Shown piece by piece: positions 48,093-60,607 of a stretch of DNA of 64,000 nt. The notes under the pieces were generated by a model. That model saw only the letters and a list, made by a program, of their open reading frames with translations, did not search any database and was not told the origin of the DNA. Source of the stretch: Notamacropus eugenii (lineage: Eukaryota; Chordata; Mammalia; Diprotodontia; Macropodidae); the NCBI RefSeq assembly GCF_028372415.1, contig NC_092875.1:196244872-196308871 (forward strand). Direction: 5' to 3'. How positions within the stretch are numbered: position 1 is the stretch's first letter; each line of letters starts with the position of its first letter. The translations under genes and the position numbers were made by a program.

Positions 48093-49322
48093 TTCAGATT
48101 GCTGGTATCAAACTCAAATAAAGGATTTCTATGGGATATCGACTCAGAAAACCACATATTAACATTATCTCTGCTCAATTATATTTTATTTTGTTAAATA
48201 TTTCCCAATTACATTCTGCAAATTGAGATCTTTGCTTTAGATTATCCTTATTGCTTAGCTGCCACCAAGGGCATAAACACCTAGAACATTATTTATAGTT
48301 CTGTTTCCATGCTGGCACTGAAGCTAATGAAGAATTAAATTAGGAACTGAATTGTTGGGGAAAGTAAGGATGCAGAAGGCAAAGAAATACCTCCCTTCTG
48401 GTAAGTCCCTTTTCTCCCAGGGGTAAGTATGAACTCATGTTTCACACTTAATTATAATCTAGAACATGGTGTATATGCTTTAGAATGCTACTAAAGGGAT
48501 GACATTTCATTGGCACTTCCCTGCTTCCCTCTGTAATAATTATCATCCCCTCTTCAAAGCTGCAGCTGTTCCTGCTGCCTCTCTGGATACTTTGATTCTG
48601 TCTTGGACTGGGTTTTCTGTAGCTCCCAAATCAGGTCTCTATCTGAAGTCTCTTTCAACGGTTTGGCCACATTCAGCAGCCAGACTCCAATAAGGCTTCT
48701 AGCTTCCCTGGTTCTGACAAAGAAAAGAAGGACTTTTTCAAGTTATTCAAGTCTATGATACCATCTGCTATATTAAGGACAACAGAAAATGGATTTTTAA
48801 GTCATTTTAGTAGGGTATAAGAGGAATATTAAAGAAGGTGTGAGGACTGCTGAGCAGGCTGGATGGTGCCAAAGTGAAAGTAGAACTCTTTTTTCTCTCC
48901 TCTATCCAATGATAACTATTATAAAACTAGAGAAAACAGAAAAATAATAGAAACAAGGAACTAATCCTCCCCTTCAAAAAATGAAGGGGACAAGAAATCA
49001 TCATGCTTGGATAAAATATATTTGCTACCAATAAGAATGGGTTTTCTTTGTTTTCTGCTCCCCCACTCCCACATCTTTTCTCTTGCTCTCAGGCAACTTA
49101 GTTTGTTTACTATATTTTTACCTTTATTAGCAGAATCCCATCATAATCATAATGTAACAAGCTGATTTAACCAACTGTTCCCAAGGTCTTATGTAGAAAT
49201 TCAACTTGCATTATATTTTTGTTTTTGTCCAATCCCTGATCTCCTCTTCTCACTGCTGATCAGATTTATTATATCTTCTTTTCTAAACAACTTTAATACC
49301 TTTTGTCTACAGTGGTCCCTTT

Positions 49323-49326
<4 letters not shown>
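48093..49326. other. Unassigned sequence
   Basis: No repeat or gene recognised. Confidence 0.4.
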
Positions 49327-49385
<59 letters not shown>

Positions 49386-49436
49386 GTCTCTCTCTCTGTC
49401 TCTCTCTGTCTCTCTGTCTCTGTCTCTGTCTCTGTC

Positions 49437-49491
<55 letters not shown>

Positions 49492-49510
49492 TTCTCTCCC
49501 TTCCCTCCCC
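49327..49510. repeat. Long CT polypyrimidine tract
   Basis: About 170 bases of CT with interspersed CTGT units, followed by C/T-rich TCCCTTCCCTCC. A mirror-symmetric tract able to form triplex (H-DNA). Confidence 0.98.
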
Positions 49511-50027
49511 TCCCTCCCCTGCCGTCCTTCTTCTTTGGCAGTCTGGTAAAGCCTATGAGTTTTTTCTCAGAATAATTTTATTAAATCCATAAAATAAAAA
49601 GTATAGGATTGAAAAAGGAAACCAATTATATTGAAATTCAGTTATACAAATATTTTTTTTTTTAAAAAGTTTATGGAGCACAGGTTAAAAACCTCTGAAT
49701 CACACTCTTTATGAGGTAGGGGGAGTTAACACCTTTTTTCTGAGGATTTACCTTTTTTTTTTTTTCTCAATATGATGCCACTTGGCTTGCTCAACTGAGT
49801 TTGATCATAATTAGCAGATGCCTGCCAACACTTTAATGCAAACAGAAGCTGTTCTCAGCTGTTAACTGTGAGGTTTTTTTTGTAGAAATCTACAATGACA
49901 TAAAGAATGGCATAAAGAAAATGTAAAATTGCTTCTAAATTGGAAAACTAAATCACAGGTTCTCCTTGGAAAGGAAAATTAAAGAAGAAGCAGTTTCCAA
50001 GTGAAGAGAAGAAAGAAAAAGAGAACG
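49511..50027. other. Unassigned sequence between two simple repeats
   Basis: Nothing recognised; short T runs near 49652 and 49753. Confidence 0.4.
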
Positions 50028-50144
50028 GGAAGGAAGGAAGGAAGGAAGGAATGAAGGAAGGAAGGAAGGAAGGAAGGAAGGAAGGAAGGAAGGAAGGAAG
50101 GAAGGAAGGAAGGAAGGAAAGAAGGAAGGAAGGAAGGAAGGATG
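50028..50144. repeat. GGAA microsatellite array
   Basis: About 28 GGAA units with single-base breaks near 50051 and 50119. GGAA is the ETS-family core, and such arrays can bind ETS proteins in mammals. Confidence 0.97.
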
Positions 50145-50754
50145 GATTTTTTTTAAAATAAAACTTGCTTAACTTGCCTTGAAGTCACAATGAGTTTAAG
50201 GAAATAGACCACCCTGAAGGTAATTATGCCTCATTAATTACCTGCCATTGTCCAGGATAAAGAGGTAGAACAGTTCTGTGAAGAACTTGACAAAATCTGT
50301 AAATGAAATCAACACATACTTTCATCCTTGATAACTTTAATCAGTGTGGGGGAGGGGGTAGTGGAAGTAATGGTTCAAGGATCCCTTAAAATAGATCAAG
50401 AAATGAAAGAGAGGAAAGCAGTCCAAAAGCTTATAAAGTACTTAAAAACCTTATTTCTATCCCATGAATAACTTTTCCAAAAAGAGATTCAGAAAGTATG
50501 AAGCATAATGGCATTAAGTAAAATGATAAAATGTATAGAAAAAAATGAAATTGACTGTAGAAAATAACAAGCAACAGCTGCCATTTCAGCCTTTCTTATC
50601 TAAATGCAATCATCAAATAGCCAGTGTGAAAGTAAAAATAAATGCTAAATAAGAACAAAGGATAAACATGAGAAAACATTAGGTTGACTCTAACCTGACT
50701 AGTTTTAATATACTTTAGAGCTACAATACATGATGAGACATGGAAAAAAAATAA
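50145..50754. other. Unassigned sequence
   Basis: Nothing recognised. Confidence 0.4.
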
Positions 50755-51005
50755 TAGTAACTTGCATTCATATATTTTTTTAGGTTTGCAAGTCGCTTCA
50801 TATATGTTTGATTGACATAACAACCTTGTTTGGTAGCTACTACAGGTATTAAAATCATCTCTACTTTATAAAGTGGTAAATTGAGTCAAAGTAAATTTAA
50901 GTGACTTGTCAAGGACTATACACCTAATATGTATCTGAGGTGAAAGTTGAGCTAGGCCTTCCTAACTTCGAGTCAAAAGTTTTATCTACTCTATGCCATG
51001 TTGCC
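50755..51005 (-). mobile_element. CORE-SINE (MAR1/MIR-like, antisense)
   Basis: AGGTTTGCAAGTCGCTTCAT, TTTAAGTGACTTGTCAAGGA and CTACTCTATGCCATGTTGCC are the antisense CORE-SINE landmarks. Confidence 0.8.
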
Positions 51006-51898
51006 TATCTCAAATGTTTTAAACAATATTTAATTTCTACAACATAAGAGAATAGAGAAAAATATGATTACATAATGGTATTCACTCTGATCATAAGTGT
51101 TTCTTAGAGACATTTAGCTGATGCAAAAGACTCACAGCAAAAAAAAAAAAGGTAAAAAGAGCACTCCAAGCTTCTCACCAACAAAAATATAATATTAGCT
51201 CTTGCCACATGGAAGGACATGGAAGCCAAGGATAATACAAATTTAGGATTTAACCTCTTTTACAAAACACTTTTTAAAAAAAATGATCGAAGATTTTAAA
51301 TAGTTTTGCCTTATAAAAAAAGGAAAACGCATATACAGAGGGAATAAGCCTTTAGGAGGATAGATATGAGATACCTCAAAGCCTAATAATTTCAAGATCA
51401 GATGACAGTGGAAGCAATGTTGTAAAACAACCTGTGTCTAGAATCAAAGGTAACCTTGAATGTCCTTTTGATACAGGGGATCTAACATAAATATATGTAA
51501 ATTGTATGTTTATGAAAGTTGTTGGTACAGAGATAATTTATTTTTTGCTCATTATCAATATCAAGTGATACAAAAACACATATATAAGAAAACATACTCA
51601 TCTAAAATGTTTGCTAGCATCCTCATAAATAATCTCACAGAGGAAAGCAAGAAAAAATTAAATTATTGTTGCTTGGACAGTACTTAATGCATATTGAGGA
51701 TTTAAAGCACATTTTTTCATTCATTCATTCCTTTATGACAAGGTTCTCTAAATTTGTCTATTCACACATGATTTTATACTAGTCACATTAAGCCCCCTTA
51801 AGGAAATCATAACAATGTGAAAGGATGTCTAATAATTCACACTGGAATAATAAAGTGGGTGAAAAACACATATCACCTAGACTATGAAAAGTAGCTTA
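51006..51898. other. Unassigned sequence
   Basis: Nothing recognised. Confidence 0.4.
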
Positions 51899-52112
51899 GC
51901 AATGACTTGAATTTATATTGTGCTTTTAAGGATTGCAAAATAACTTTACAATGCTATTCTCATCACCATTTTATAAGTGAAGACAATGAAACATACAGAA
52001 TGGTTAAGTGATTTTCCTGTGGCTACACAGCTAATAATTGTATGAGGCAGGATTTGAACTCAGATATTCAGGTCAAGCTTGCTATCTACCACCTGACTCT
52101 CTCATCATTGAC
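51899..52112 (-). mobile_element. CORE-SINE/MIR (antisense)
   Basis: CCATTTTATAAGTGAAGACA, TGGCTACACAGCTAATAATT and GGATTTGAACTCAGATATTC. Confidence 0.85.
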
Positions 52113-52454
52113 ATCTAAGTCAAATACAACAGCCCATTTCTTAAGGGCACTTTATTTAAGGATCCTCAAAAGTGTGTGTGGGGGAAGTGTGTCAGTTCAT
52201 GTAGCCTAGTGTTACCACATGCTTCAAATCATCAATACCATGCCACCTAATCAGACTCTTAGGGCCAAAGATCTAGACATGATGAATAATGCCTAAAACA
52301 GTAGACTATTTCATTAGCCAGAAGAAGTGATGAAGCTTAAACTTGCATGGTTGTGGTCTGAATTGGGACAGGGAGATGGAAAGTTTAATGAGCAACCAAA
52401 TAAAATGTCCATCCATCTGGGTATATTTGTATGTGTGTGGAAGTGTGCAGATGT
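52113..52454. other. Unassigned sequence
   Basis: Nothing recognised. Confidence 0.4.
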
Positions 52455-52665
52455 CTGCACTATGGCTCAGTGGGAAGAAAGCTGGACATTAATCTAGGAA
52501 CACCTGAGTTCAAGGTTGGCTTCTGACACATGCTGCTGTGTGACCCTGTTCAAGTCACTTAGCCTCTCATTGGTCTAGTCCACTTGGCAGCATTAAAAGC
52601 TATGGAAAAGTTACTGACAATGGAAAAGGGAGTTTCCTTACTGGGAACTCCCTATATTAATGAGA
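52455..52665 (+). mobile_element. Marsupial SINE (long-tailed type)
   Basis: TGGCTCAGTGGGAAGAAAGC head, box B GAGTTCAAGGTT, TGTGTGACCCTGTTCAAGTC core, and the tail GGGAGTTTCCTTACTGGGAA with CTCCCTATATTAATGA. Confidence 0.8.
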
Positions 52666-52823
52666 AGACATTCCTATGTATCATACAATTACTGCGTATC
52701 TACATAGATAAATGTGGTGTGTGTGTGTCTGTGTCTGTGTTTATTGGATCTAGGTCCAAAAATGTGTTAGATCTAGGAAAGGGGATTGTATTATATTGAG
52801 TTCTGGAAATTTTGCTATGCTTT

Positions 52824-52921
52824 CCTTCAATCTAATTAGCTTACTGCCACAAATAAAATATCTGTTTAACACCCTTCAATCTAATTAGCTTACTGCCACA
52901 AATAAAATATCTGTTTAACAC
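52824..52921. repeat. Perfect 49-bp tandem duplication
   Basis: Unit 1 is 52824-52872 and unit 2 is 52873-52921. Each begins CCTTCAATCTAATTAGCTTA and ends GTTTAACAC. No difference between units, so the event is recent or an assembly artefact. Confidence 0.97.
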
Positions 52922-53621
52922 TAATTTTCTCATTGTGATATGACCTGGTCATGAATCATCTAATACTATGTTCTTAGAAGGATCAAAATTAAAAATTCAT
53001 TAGGCAATCGAGATATGAAGGTACAAATAAATTGCAATGTGTTATCAAAAATGACTTGTTCATGAGAAGTGGTATAGCAGATTCTGGTAAGGAAAGACAC
53101 AATCAGAAAATAAAATATAATAAAGGGCTGGTCATAAAATGATAGTCAACCCAGTGGTGCATTGGTACTTGACTTGGATTTAGAGGAAGGCTTCCAGAAG
53201 GCTGGGTGGATCCTCTAGGGAGAACTATTCAAAGAAGTAGAGAGTATTTGCACAGCTTAAGGAGGTATTTAGAGATCTCCATCTCTATCGATGGAAATAG
53301 TGCCCATAATGATCAACTCAAAAGGTACCAAAATATCAAAATATTTATTTCCAGTTAGTCTGTATGGCCACAGCAAGTGGAAGCTGCTAGTCAAAATACC
53401 AAACTAATAGAGGAAGTCAAATTAGTCCACATGTGCCATGAATAGGTTTGATGTGACTGATGGCTGTCAGCTGTCATTTAGCCATTAGGTCTAAATGAAG
53501 GATAAACTGAAAAAGCAAAGCTCTTAGCTTCTAGATGTAAACCTGCCTTTTCTCTGTTCCCCAGAGGCTGGTCTTAATTAGGATCTGCTATGAAAGGTAC
53601 AAAAACCTCCTGTCTACTCTT
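52922..53621. other. Unassigned sequence
   Basis: Nothing recognised. Confidence 0.4.
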
Positions 53622-53880
53622 GTTTCTCAGTCATTTTCAGTTGTGTCCCACTGTGACCCCATTTGGAGTTTTCTTGGCAAAGATAAGAGAATGTTTTGTC
53701 ATTTCCTTCTCCAACTCTTTTTACAAATGAGAAAACTGTAGCAAACAAGATTAAATGACTAGTGACTTATCTAAGCTCCCATACCTAATAGGGGTCTGAG
53801 AGCAGATTTGAACTTAGAGACATGAATCTTCCTGATTCCAGGCCCAGGACTCTACCCACTGAACCCCCTAACTGTCCCCT
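53622..53880 (-). mobile_element. Near full-length marsupial CORE-SINE (antisense)
   Basis: Antisense of the copy at 17738: GTGTCCCACTGTGACCCCAT, TTTGGAGTTTTCTTGGCAAA, GATTTGAACTTAGAGACATG (box B) and CTACCCACTGAACCCCCTAA (head). Confidence 0.93.
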
Positions 53881-56323
53881 GTTAACTCTATAGAATCATA
53901 GTTGTCACAAAATGGTCCCTGTAATTTCAAAAGAAACCAATTCTTACATCAAATGATTATAAATTGAATATGTGCTAGTTAACATGACCATATTGTTACA
54001 TTTGAACTTAAAGTGAATGTCATTTCCATGTTGATAGAACATCAAATAAGGTACGCAGGTGGAGTATACATACAATGAGAACAACATGGGACGATGGAAA
54101 GTCTTTCGAGCAATAATGCAAAGCCTTTCAAACAGTAACTCAAGAAACTTGGTTTCTAGCTCAAGGCCTGACACAAATTAATACAGAGTTTGGTCACAAT
54201 CTCTTTTGATATCATTCCACTTCACTCTAAACTCAGGTCATTGGGAAATGGGATCTTTATGATGCTTTCTAGTGGTAAGCTTCTATGAATGGGAACCAGC
54301 TTTAGCACTTATTTGGACAGTGGACTCAAGGTAAGTGGGCCAGAATGCAAGGCAAAAAAAAAAAAAAAAGCCAAACCCAGTGTGTATTTGTAGAAAGATC
54401 CTTTCTGCCTGAGACTGGATCCCATTTTGTAGCTATGTATCTGGTCATCTATGGACAAGATTTTGAACTATGTTCAACTCAGGAAAGATACCATTTCATA
54501 GCATAGCACAGTGCGTTAAATGGGTATTTTAGAATACTAAAAAAATATTAGTTCAAGTAGTGAGCAAGTAAATGAAGGCAGATGAGATTAAAGATGAGAA
54601 AAACAGAGTAAAGCATGCGTGCAGCAAAGTATCATTGGTGATTGAATCCAGTTGCCTTGCTCAGATTGTTCATTCTGCCTCTTCTCTCTGTACAGCATAT
54701 GGACAAGCTCAAGAATATTGTGGTTTTAAATGTTGACCCTCTGCGGTCACTGCCTTAACAGGAATTTGATTGATACAGTGAACTACTCTCCTGGCTGTCC
54801 CTTTTAAGACACAAGTTTTCAGCATATGGGCTAGGAATCCACACAAACATCTAACTGAACAAAGATCATCCATCTTTGCATAACCAGAAGAGAAGGGAAA
54901 AAATTACTTCAAATATGTGTTGTAAACAGCTTATTCTCTAAAGTTTCAAAAAAAAAAAACTGTAAATACTTAAAAGGCCCTTTGGGTTAAACAGAGTCAC
55001 GAAGTTCCACAGGTCATCTCAGTCTAGTCTTTATATATACCTGGTTACAGAGAAATTAATTTATTCATGAATGGATTTCTGAAAATGGTGTGCAGTCTGT
55101 TCCTGGAGACTTTGCTCTTCCTGCTTTCTGTGTTTATGTTACACCACCACTGGATTAAAAAAAAAATACAAAAGCCTGCATCAGCATGTTTGGAAGGTAA
55201 AATTTTACTTGTATATGTGTGTGTGTGTATGTGTACATATACACACATACATATGTATATTTAAAATGCCTTCATTATAAAGTTCTGTGAGAAATGTTAT
55301 AAATCCTAATTTTCATGCATCAGTCTACAAAAACCTTATAAACATTAGTTATGTATCACTTCCCTTTTTTGAGGTAAGGCAGTGCTATTATCTAAATTTG
55401 CTGATGATGAAAGTCCACCACAGAAGCTAGTTGTTCAAAGGCATAGAAAGTCTAGTGAAAAGCTAGCCTTAGGCCATACTGGTGAAAGGAGCCATAATTA
55501 AATCCAAATGGGCCCAATTCTGGGTCCTGAGGTGTGGGTGGCTGTCTGGAAAAAAGTTAGGGAAATGGGAGGTCTGTTTTTATGGGGTTTAGTACAGAAA
55601 AGAGAAGAAAAAGTCTATATCACCAAAGATTCCCATATTATGAAGTGATAGTTCTGTCAAACCATGAGTATGGATTTGAGATTGAGTCTTGAAGAAGGCT
55701 GGTGGCAGTTAGGGCACAGATATGATAATTATATTATGCTTCTCAGCTTCCCTGAATCACCTCGCCACATCTTATCACCCAATTTTGTCTCCACCTACCC
55801 CAAACCTATGCGTCTGCATTTTTTTTCCCTGAACATCAACACACTTTATTCTTCTCCTGTGTCATGGTAGTGAGAATTACAGGTAGCTGGGCAATAAACT
55901 TGGAGTAACCAGACTTGGACCTCACTGCCAACCAGTGGGAGAAGATTTTGCAAGTATAAGCATTTTGGTGGGGTGGAGGGAAGTATCAATTTGGACGCAT
56001 AGCTATATTCACTTTCATTTTAAGGCAAAATTAAAACAAACAAACAAGAACATAAATGTGCAATATTTCTAGCTTCTGGTATTTCCCTCTTGTAGCATTT
56101 CCTTTCCTCACATCCATAAAAATCATTGTAATGTTGTTTCAAAGTTTATTCGATAATGAAATCCATAGTCATAGGCTATAAAATATCACTGTAATTTTTT
56201 TGGGGGAAAATCATGTTGCAACTTCTTTCATTTTTAAAAAAATACTCTTCTCTTCCTTGATTTTACACTTTATTTTCTTTTGTTTTGAAACATTGGGAAA
56301 GGAAGAGAGAACCTGTAAAGGAT

Positions 56324-56369
<46 letters not shown>

Positions 56370-57727
56370 CGTGTTTTGTCTGTACTTTGCAATAATTAAA
56401 GGATTTGCATTCTTTTTTTGCTCAAAATAAAGCAAATAAGTTTTAAATCATCTGCAGTAGGGAAGGTCTATTTTGAACAAATTGATGTCATCTCTACATC
56501 CCTCAAAAGAAAAAGTAGAAAGTCAGAGGAAAAGGAAAAGGTTGCTTGGATGATGCTGGGCCAAGCCCAGTACTGATGCTTGAGAGTTAAGTGAAATAGT
56601 CAAGGAAAAAATATATATAGTGTGGTCAACTTGTGCCCATCTTTATTTTGTTAGCTCCAAGGGACATTACATGATGGTTAAATTGTGAAAATGAAGAAGT
56701 CTCTTCCCTGTGACAATGGCTAAGTGACAAGTCAGACTAGATAGCAATCCTTAGAAATTTACAATTGTAGAAGGAGGAGTTGAGCATGGAACTAGAAAAG
56801 AGTTCGTGGTAATAATAAAATCAGACTCACATATGCTTTTGATCCCTGGATTGCATATGAATTCTATCAGTACCTAATCTTACTAACCAATGCTTCTAAT
56901 AATTACATGTCAATTAACAAATCCTAGACTTTTAAATGAAACCCAGTAAATGTAACATTGAGGACACATGAAGAATGACTCCAAAAGAGAAATAACTTCT
57001 GAACTTAGTTATTTCCAGAATTGTTGAAGACATTCAGTAATTCAGGATTCAGAGAAGAATGACTTGAGTATTGCCATGACTTAGAATTCATATCCACGCT
57101 GTCTCCTTATCTCTCCATGTCCAGATGCATTCCTATTACATTTATCAACATAACATCTATGAGATGTCACTTTAGTACAAATAAAAGGCTAGCAATAGTG
57201 AAAGGAAAGCTTCCTCACTTTCCTTAAGAGCAGGATAGTCTAATCAGATAGAGTACAGAGAAATGTGTGCCTCATCTCTTCTTTTTTTGCTCTTCTCCCC
57301 TCCCCCTTTCCTTTTCCTTTTTCTTTTTTTTTTACATGAAGGTGGGAGGTAGAGATCGACATCTTCAGTTCTTTTAGAAAGAAGATACTTTAGGCCACAC
57401 AGGGTCATTAATTATAAAACTTCCCAGGATCTGTCACAAGGATGCTGGAGCCTCTTTTTCCCTTAAATTTGGAGGAAAAGTGAAAAGTTGATTCAACCAA
57501 GCACCAGAATGTTTGTTTTACATGATGCCAAACATCTGCATATTTGAAAACATCCAGATGATTGAATTTTTCACCCTTCATCTTGATGTTTGGCATGGGT
57601 GTAGACAGATACAGCTTTAATATATGAACACTTCTAGCTGAAAAGTCTCCAGAACTATATGTAACATGGTGCAATTTAAAAAAAAGAGTAAAAATTAAAC
57701 TTCTGTTCATAAAACCATAATTTAGAT
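53881..57727. other. Mostly unassigned sequence
   Basis: Contains a TG/TA-rich patch at 55212-55262 and the CA run at 56325-56368. No gene recognised; open frames are short, and some (56200-56435) span the CA repeat. Confidence 0.4.
56325..56368. repeat. CA microsatellite (22 units)
   Basis: Uninterrupted CA run. Confidence 0.98.
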
Positions 57728-57921
57728 CAGAGAGGTGTCAGATATGAAGTTTGACACTTCTGAATGCTGCCTGATTTTCAGGTTAAAATGTAATTGGGAA
57801 ATAATAAAATAAAAATACAATAAAACACATTAATCTGTGGCTTCCCAAGTCAATCTACAGCTCAAAGGGATTCTTAGGTATGCCTTAATGGACTAGTTTC
57901 TATTTAAGTTTGACAATACTG
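57728..57921. mobile_element. Complete short hAT element (194 bp)
   Basis: Starts CAGAGAGGTGTCAGA and ends TTTGACAATACTG. 8-bp flanks ATTTAGAT (57720-57727) and ATCTAGAT (57922-57929) match at 7 of 8. Same family as the split element at 45119-47250 (shared AATGTAATTGGGAAAT and AATACAATAAAACA). Confidence 0.9.
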
Positions 57922-57929
57922 ATCTAGAT

Positions 57930-58544
57930 ATTCTAACCATTAATAATTTCAAATTTCTTTATTCTCTTATTAGGTATTGAACAGTATGGTGAATTGGGGG
58001 AAAAATCATATTAAGAATCACAAAAGAAAACTTCTGGAAATGAACATAAGGCTGTTTGCTGTTGGTGGTATTGTTATCATCTCCGTTTTTCCTTTTTCTC
58101 CCTTCCATTTTTGTCTTCCAGATATATTGTTATGAGACAACACAGAGCAGTGTCAAGAATACCATTTTGCCCTCTAAATCTGTCAGCTGAATACTCCCTG
58201 AATGTTTTTGGAAAGAAAAAAAATAGGCTTATTCTAAACAAATCCAAAGATTTGTGGAGTCCCTTTTCACCTCATGATGTAGTTGTAGATATGAATGTGG
58301 GCCAAATGGGCTAACAGATTAAGAAAAGTCAATACTTAAAGTCCCGTGTGTTTTCTAACAAGAAACCTGGGAAGTTTAAAAGCATATCAAATTTCCCAGA
58401 CACTATTAACTGTGGACTGACTCCATTTAGAAGTATATCAATTACCAGCTACCTTAGAGCAGACTAAGAAACTACTGACTCTCCTAGACAAATATAAATG
58501 ATCATATTCTGCAATTAATCAGATTGGGAAACCTTTACAAAGTC
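57930..58544. other. Unassigned sequence
   Basis: A pyrimidine tract ending CTTCCAG at 58121 looks like a splice acceptor, but no convincing donor follows. Nothing else recognised. Confidence 0.35.
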
Positions 58545-58640
58545 CCTACCTACCTTCATGGGATATACAAAGATATAAATGTCATGGTCCCTTCCCTCAA
58601 GGAGTTTACAGTCTAGTTGGAGAGATGAGGCATAAACTAG
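58545..58640 (-). mobile_element. L2 3' fragment (antisense)
   Basis: GGTCCCTTCCCTCAAGGAGT and TTACAGTCTAGTTGGAGAGA are antisense to the CTCCTTGAGGG segment of the L2 3' end. Confidence 0.7.
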
Positions 58641-58764
58641 TGAAAAGTTAAATATGAAAGCTAAATATGAGATATCCAGAACAATTCAAGCCAGCAATGA
58701 AAAAGATGCTATGAGGTAGTTCATCATTAATGAAAACTAGAAACTGGGTCAAATTAGAAGTAGT

Positions 58765-58885
58765 GTGAAGTAGTAGAAAGCGTACTGAAATTGAAGTTGG
58801 GAAACATGGCTTTTAATTCTAATTCTTCCACTGATTATTTGTGACCTTGTCAAGTCATTTAAATTCCCTGAGCTTCCTCATCATT
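58765..58885 (+). mobile_element. CORE-SINE fragment
   Basis: AGTAGTAGAAAGCGTACTGA and TGTGACCTTGTCAAGTCATT. Confidence 0.75.
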
Positions 58886-59074
58886 GTTTGGTAGAGAGTT
58901 TTGGATGAGAAACTCTCTTATGTCCTCTGCAGATACAAGCTCTTCACTGAAATTGTACCAACTAAGAACTATACAGGCAACTTTGAAAGACTTGGCAGAG
59001 AGAAAAGAATGGGAAATGGAGAGGGAATTTAGAACTACAGCAACCATTACAACAATATTAATAACAATCATTAT

Positions 59075-59255
59075 TATTGTTAGCATTTGTATAGTGATCT
59101 AAGATTTACAAAGAACTTGAAAATTCTCCTCATTTGAGGATCAGAGAACCTCTATGAGGTAGGTGCTATCATCGTCCCCGTTTTACAGAAGAGGAAACCA
59201 AAGCAAAGACTTCCCCAATATCATTCAGCTAAGCATCTGAGGCAGAACATAAATC
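59075..59255 (-). mobile_element. CORE-SINE (MAR1/MIR-like, antisense)
   Basis: CTATGAGGTAGGTGCTATCA and CCCGTTTTACAGAAGAGGAA. Confidence 0.85.
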
Positions 59256-59309
59256 AAGAAGGCAAGAAATATGATACTCTTTTTGCATATGAAGTCATGC
59301 AAAACATTT

Positions 59310-60085
59310 CTTCATTAGTCATGTTACAAAACAAAAAAAAATGAGAAAAAGAAAGTGTGCTTCAATCTGTACTCAGAGTTCATCTGTTCTCTCTCTGGAG
59401 ATTGGTAGCATTTTCATTCTTAGTCCTCTGAAATTGTCATAGATCATTGTATGGATCAAAGTAGTTAAGTCTTTCATAGTTGATTCTTGTTATAGTATTG
59501 TTATTACTGTGTACAATGTTCTCCTGAGTATTACTTTATTTTTCATTAGCTCATGTAAGTTTCCCAGGTTTTTCTAAAACCATCTACTTGATCATTTCTT
59601 ACAAAACAATAGTATTCCATCACAATCGTATACCACAACTTTTTCAATGAAACCTTAGGTGATGGGTATCCCCTCATTTTCTGATTTTTTTGCCACCACA
59701 AAGAGAGCTTCTATAAATATTTTTGAACATATATGTACTTTTGGAATACAGACCTAGTAGTGGTATTACTGAGTTTAAGGGTATGAAAAGGTACGTAGTC
59801 CTTTAAGCACAGTTCCAAATTGCTTTTCAAAATGCTTGGCAAGTTCACAGCTCCACCAACTGAATTAGTATAACTATTTTTTTCTACTTTTCCTGTCCAG
59901 CACTTGTTATTTTCTTTTTCTATCACATTATCCAGTCTGATAAGTATGATGCAGCACCTCAAAACTAATTTAATTTCTATTTCTCTAAATATTAGTGATT
60001 TAGAACATTTTTTCCACATGGCTATTGATGTCTGATTTCTTCAGAAAACTACCTGTTTATATCCTTTGACAATTTATCCATTGTG
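59310..60085 (-). mobile_element. 5'-truncated L1 (3' UTR and ORF2 C-terminus)
   Basis: Landmarks CTCTGGAGATTGGTAGCATT, AACAATAGTATTCCATCACA, CAGACCTAGTAGTGGTATTA and GACAATTTATCCATTG. The 102-codon minus-strand frame at 59711-60019 is a broken piece of the ORF2 C-terminus. Confidence 0.9.
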
Positions 60086-60607
60086 GAACCACCAGCATAA
60101 TATTGAAGACCACTTTGACTCCTTTAATGATGTAGACAGACCAACATCTTGAGTCTAAGATCCCCGGGAATACCAAATTCATCTCTTGCTTTTAGCCCCA
60201 CCTCTACATGATCAAAGAAAGCAACCTCAACATAGGATGTGACCTAGCAACTACTTCTACCGGGGCTGAAACCCCTGCCTTATTAGTAGACATAATTACT
60301 GAAGACCTAGAAAAGAAGGCTCTCTACACCAAAGTCTTAAACACTGTCAACTGTTTCAGTGTCAGAAATGGTGACTATGATTTTATCAGGGGCAAAACTG
60401 TATTGACATTGGATTTGCCACTGTATACTATGCACTATGAGATTTTCTCTCTGATTTTCAACTGAAACCTCTCTTTTGTGCTTTATTCAACATTAGAATG
60501 AGCTCCTTGAAGACAGAGACTTTTTCTATTTGTAAGCAGGGAAGCGAGGTCTTAACACAACAAAGTGGCTTCATGGTTATCAACATTTGGTTACAATTAT
60601 ACTTATT
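60086..60607. other. Unassigned, with an 85-codon frame
   Basis: The frame at 60208-60465 is not low-complexity, but its product is unrecognised. An L2-like ATTAGAATGAGCTCCTTGAA lies near 60494. Confidence 0.35.

Noticed and set aside
50028..50144. Regular spacing suggesting a CRISPR-like array
   Set aside because: Simple 4-base repeat without spacers, in a mammalian genome.
58090..58600. Strong splice-acceptor-like pyrimidine tract
   Set aside because: No convincing donor follows within exon-like distance.
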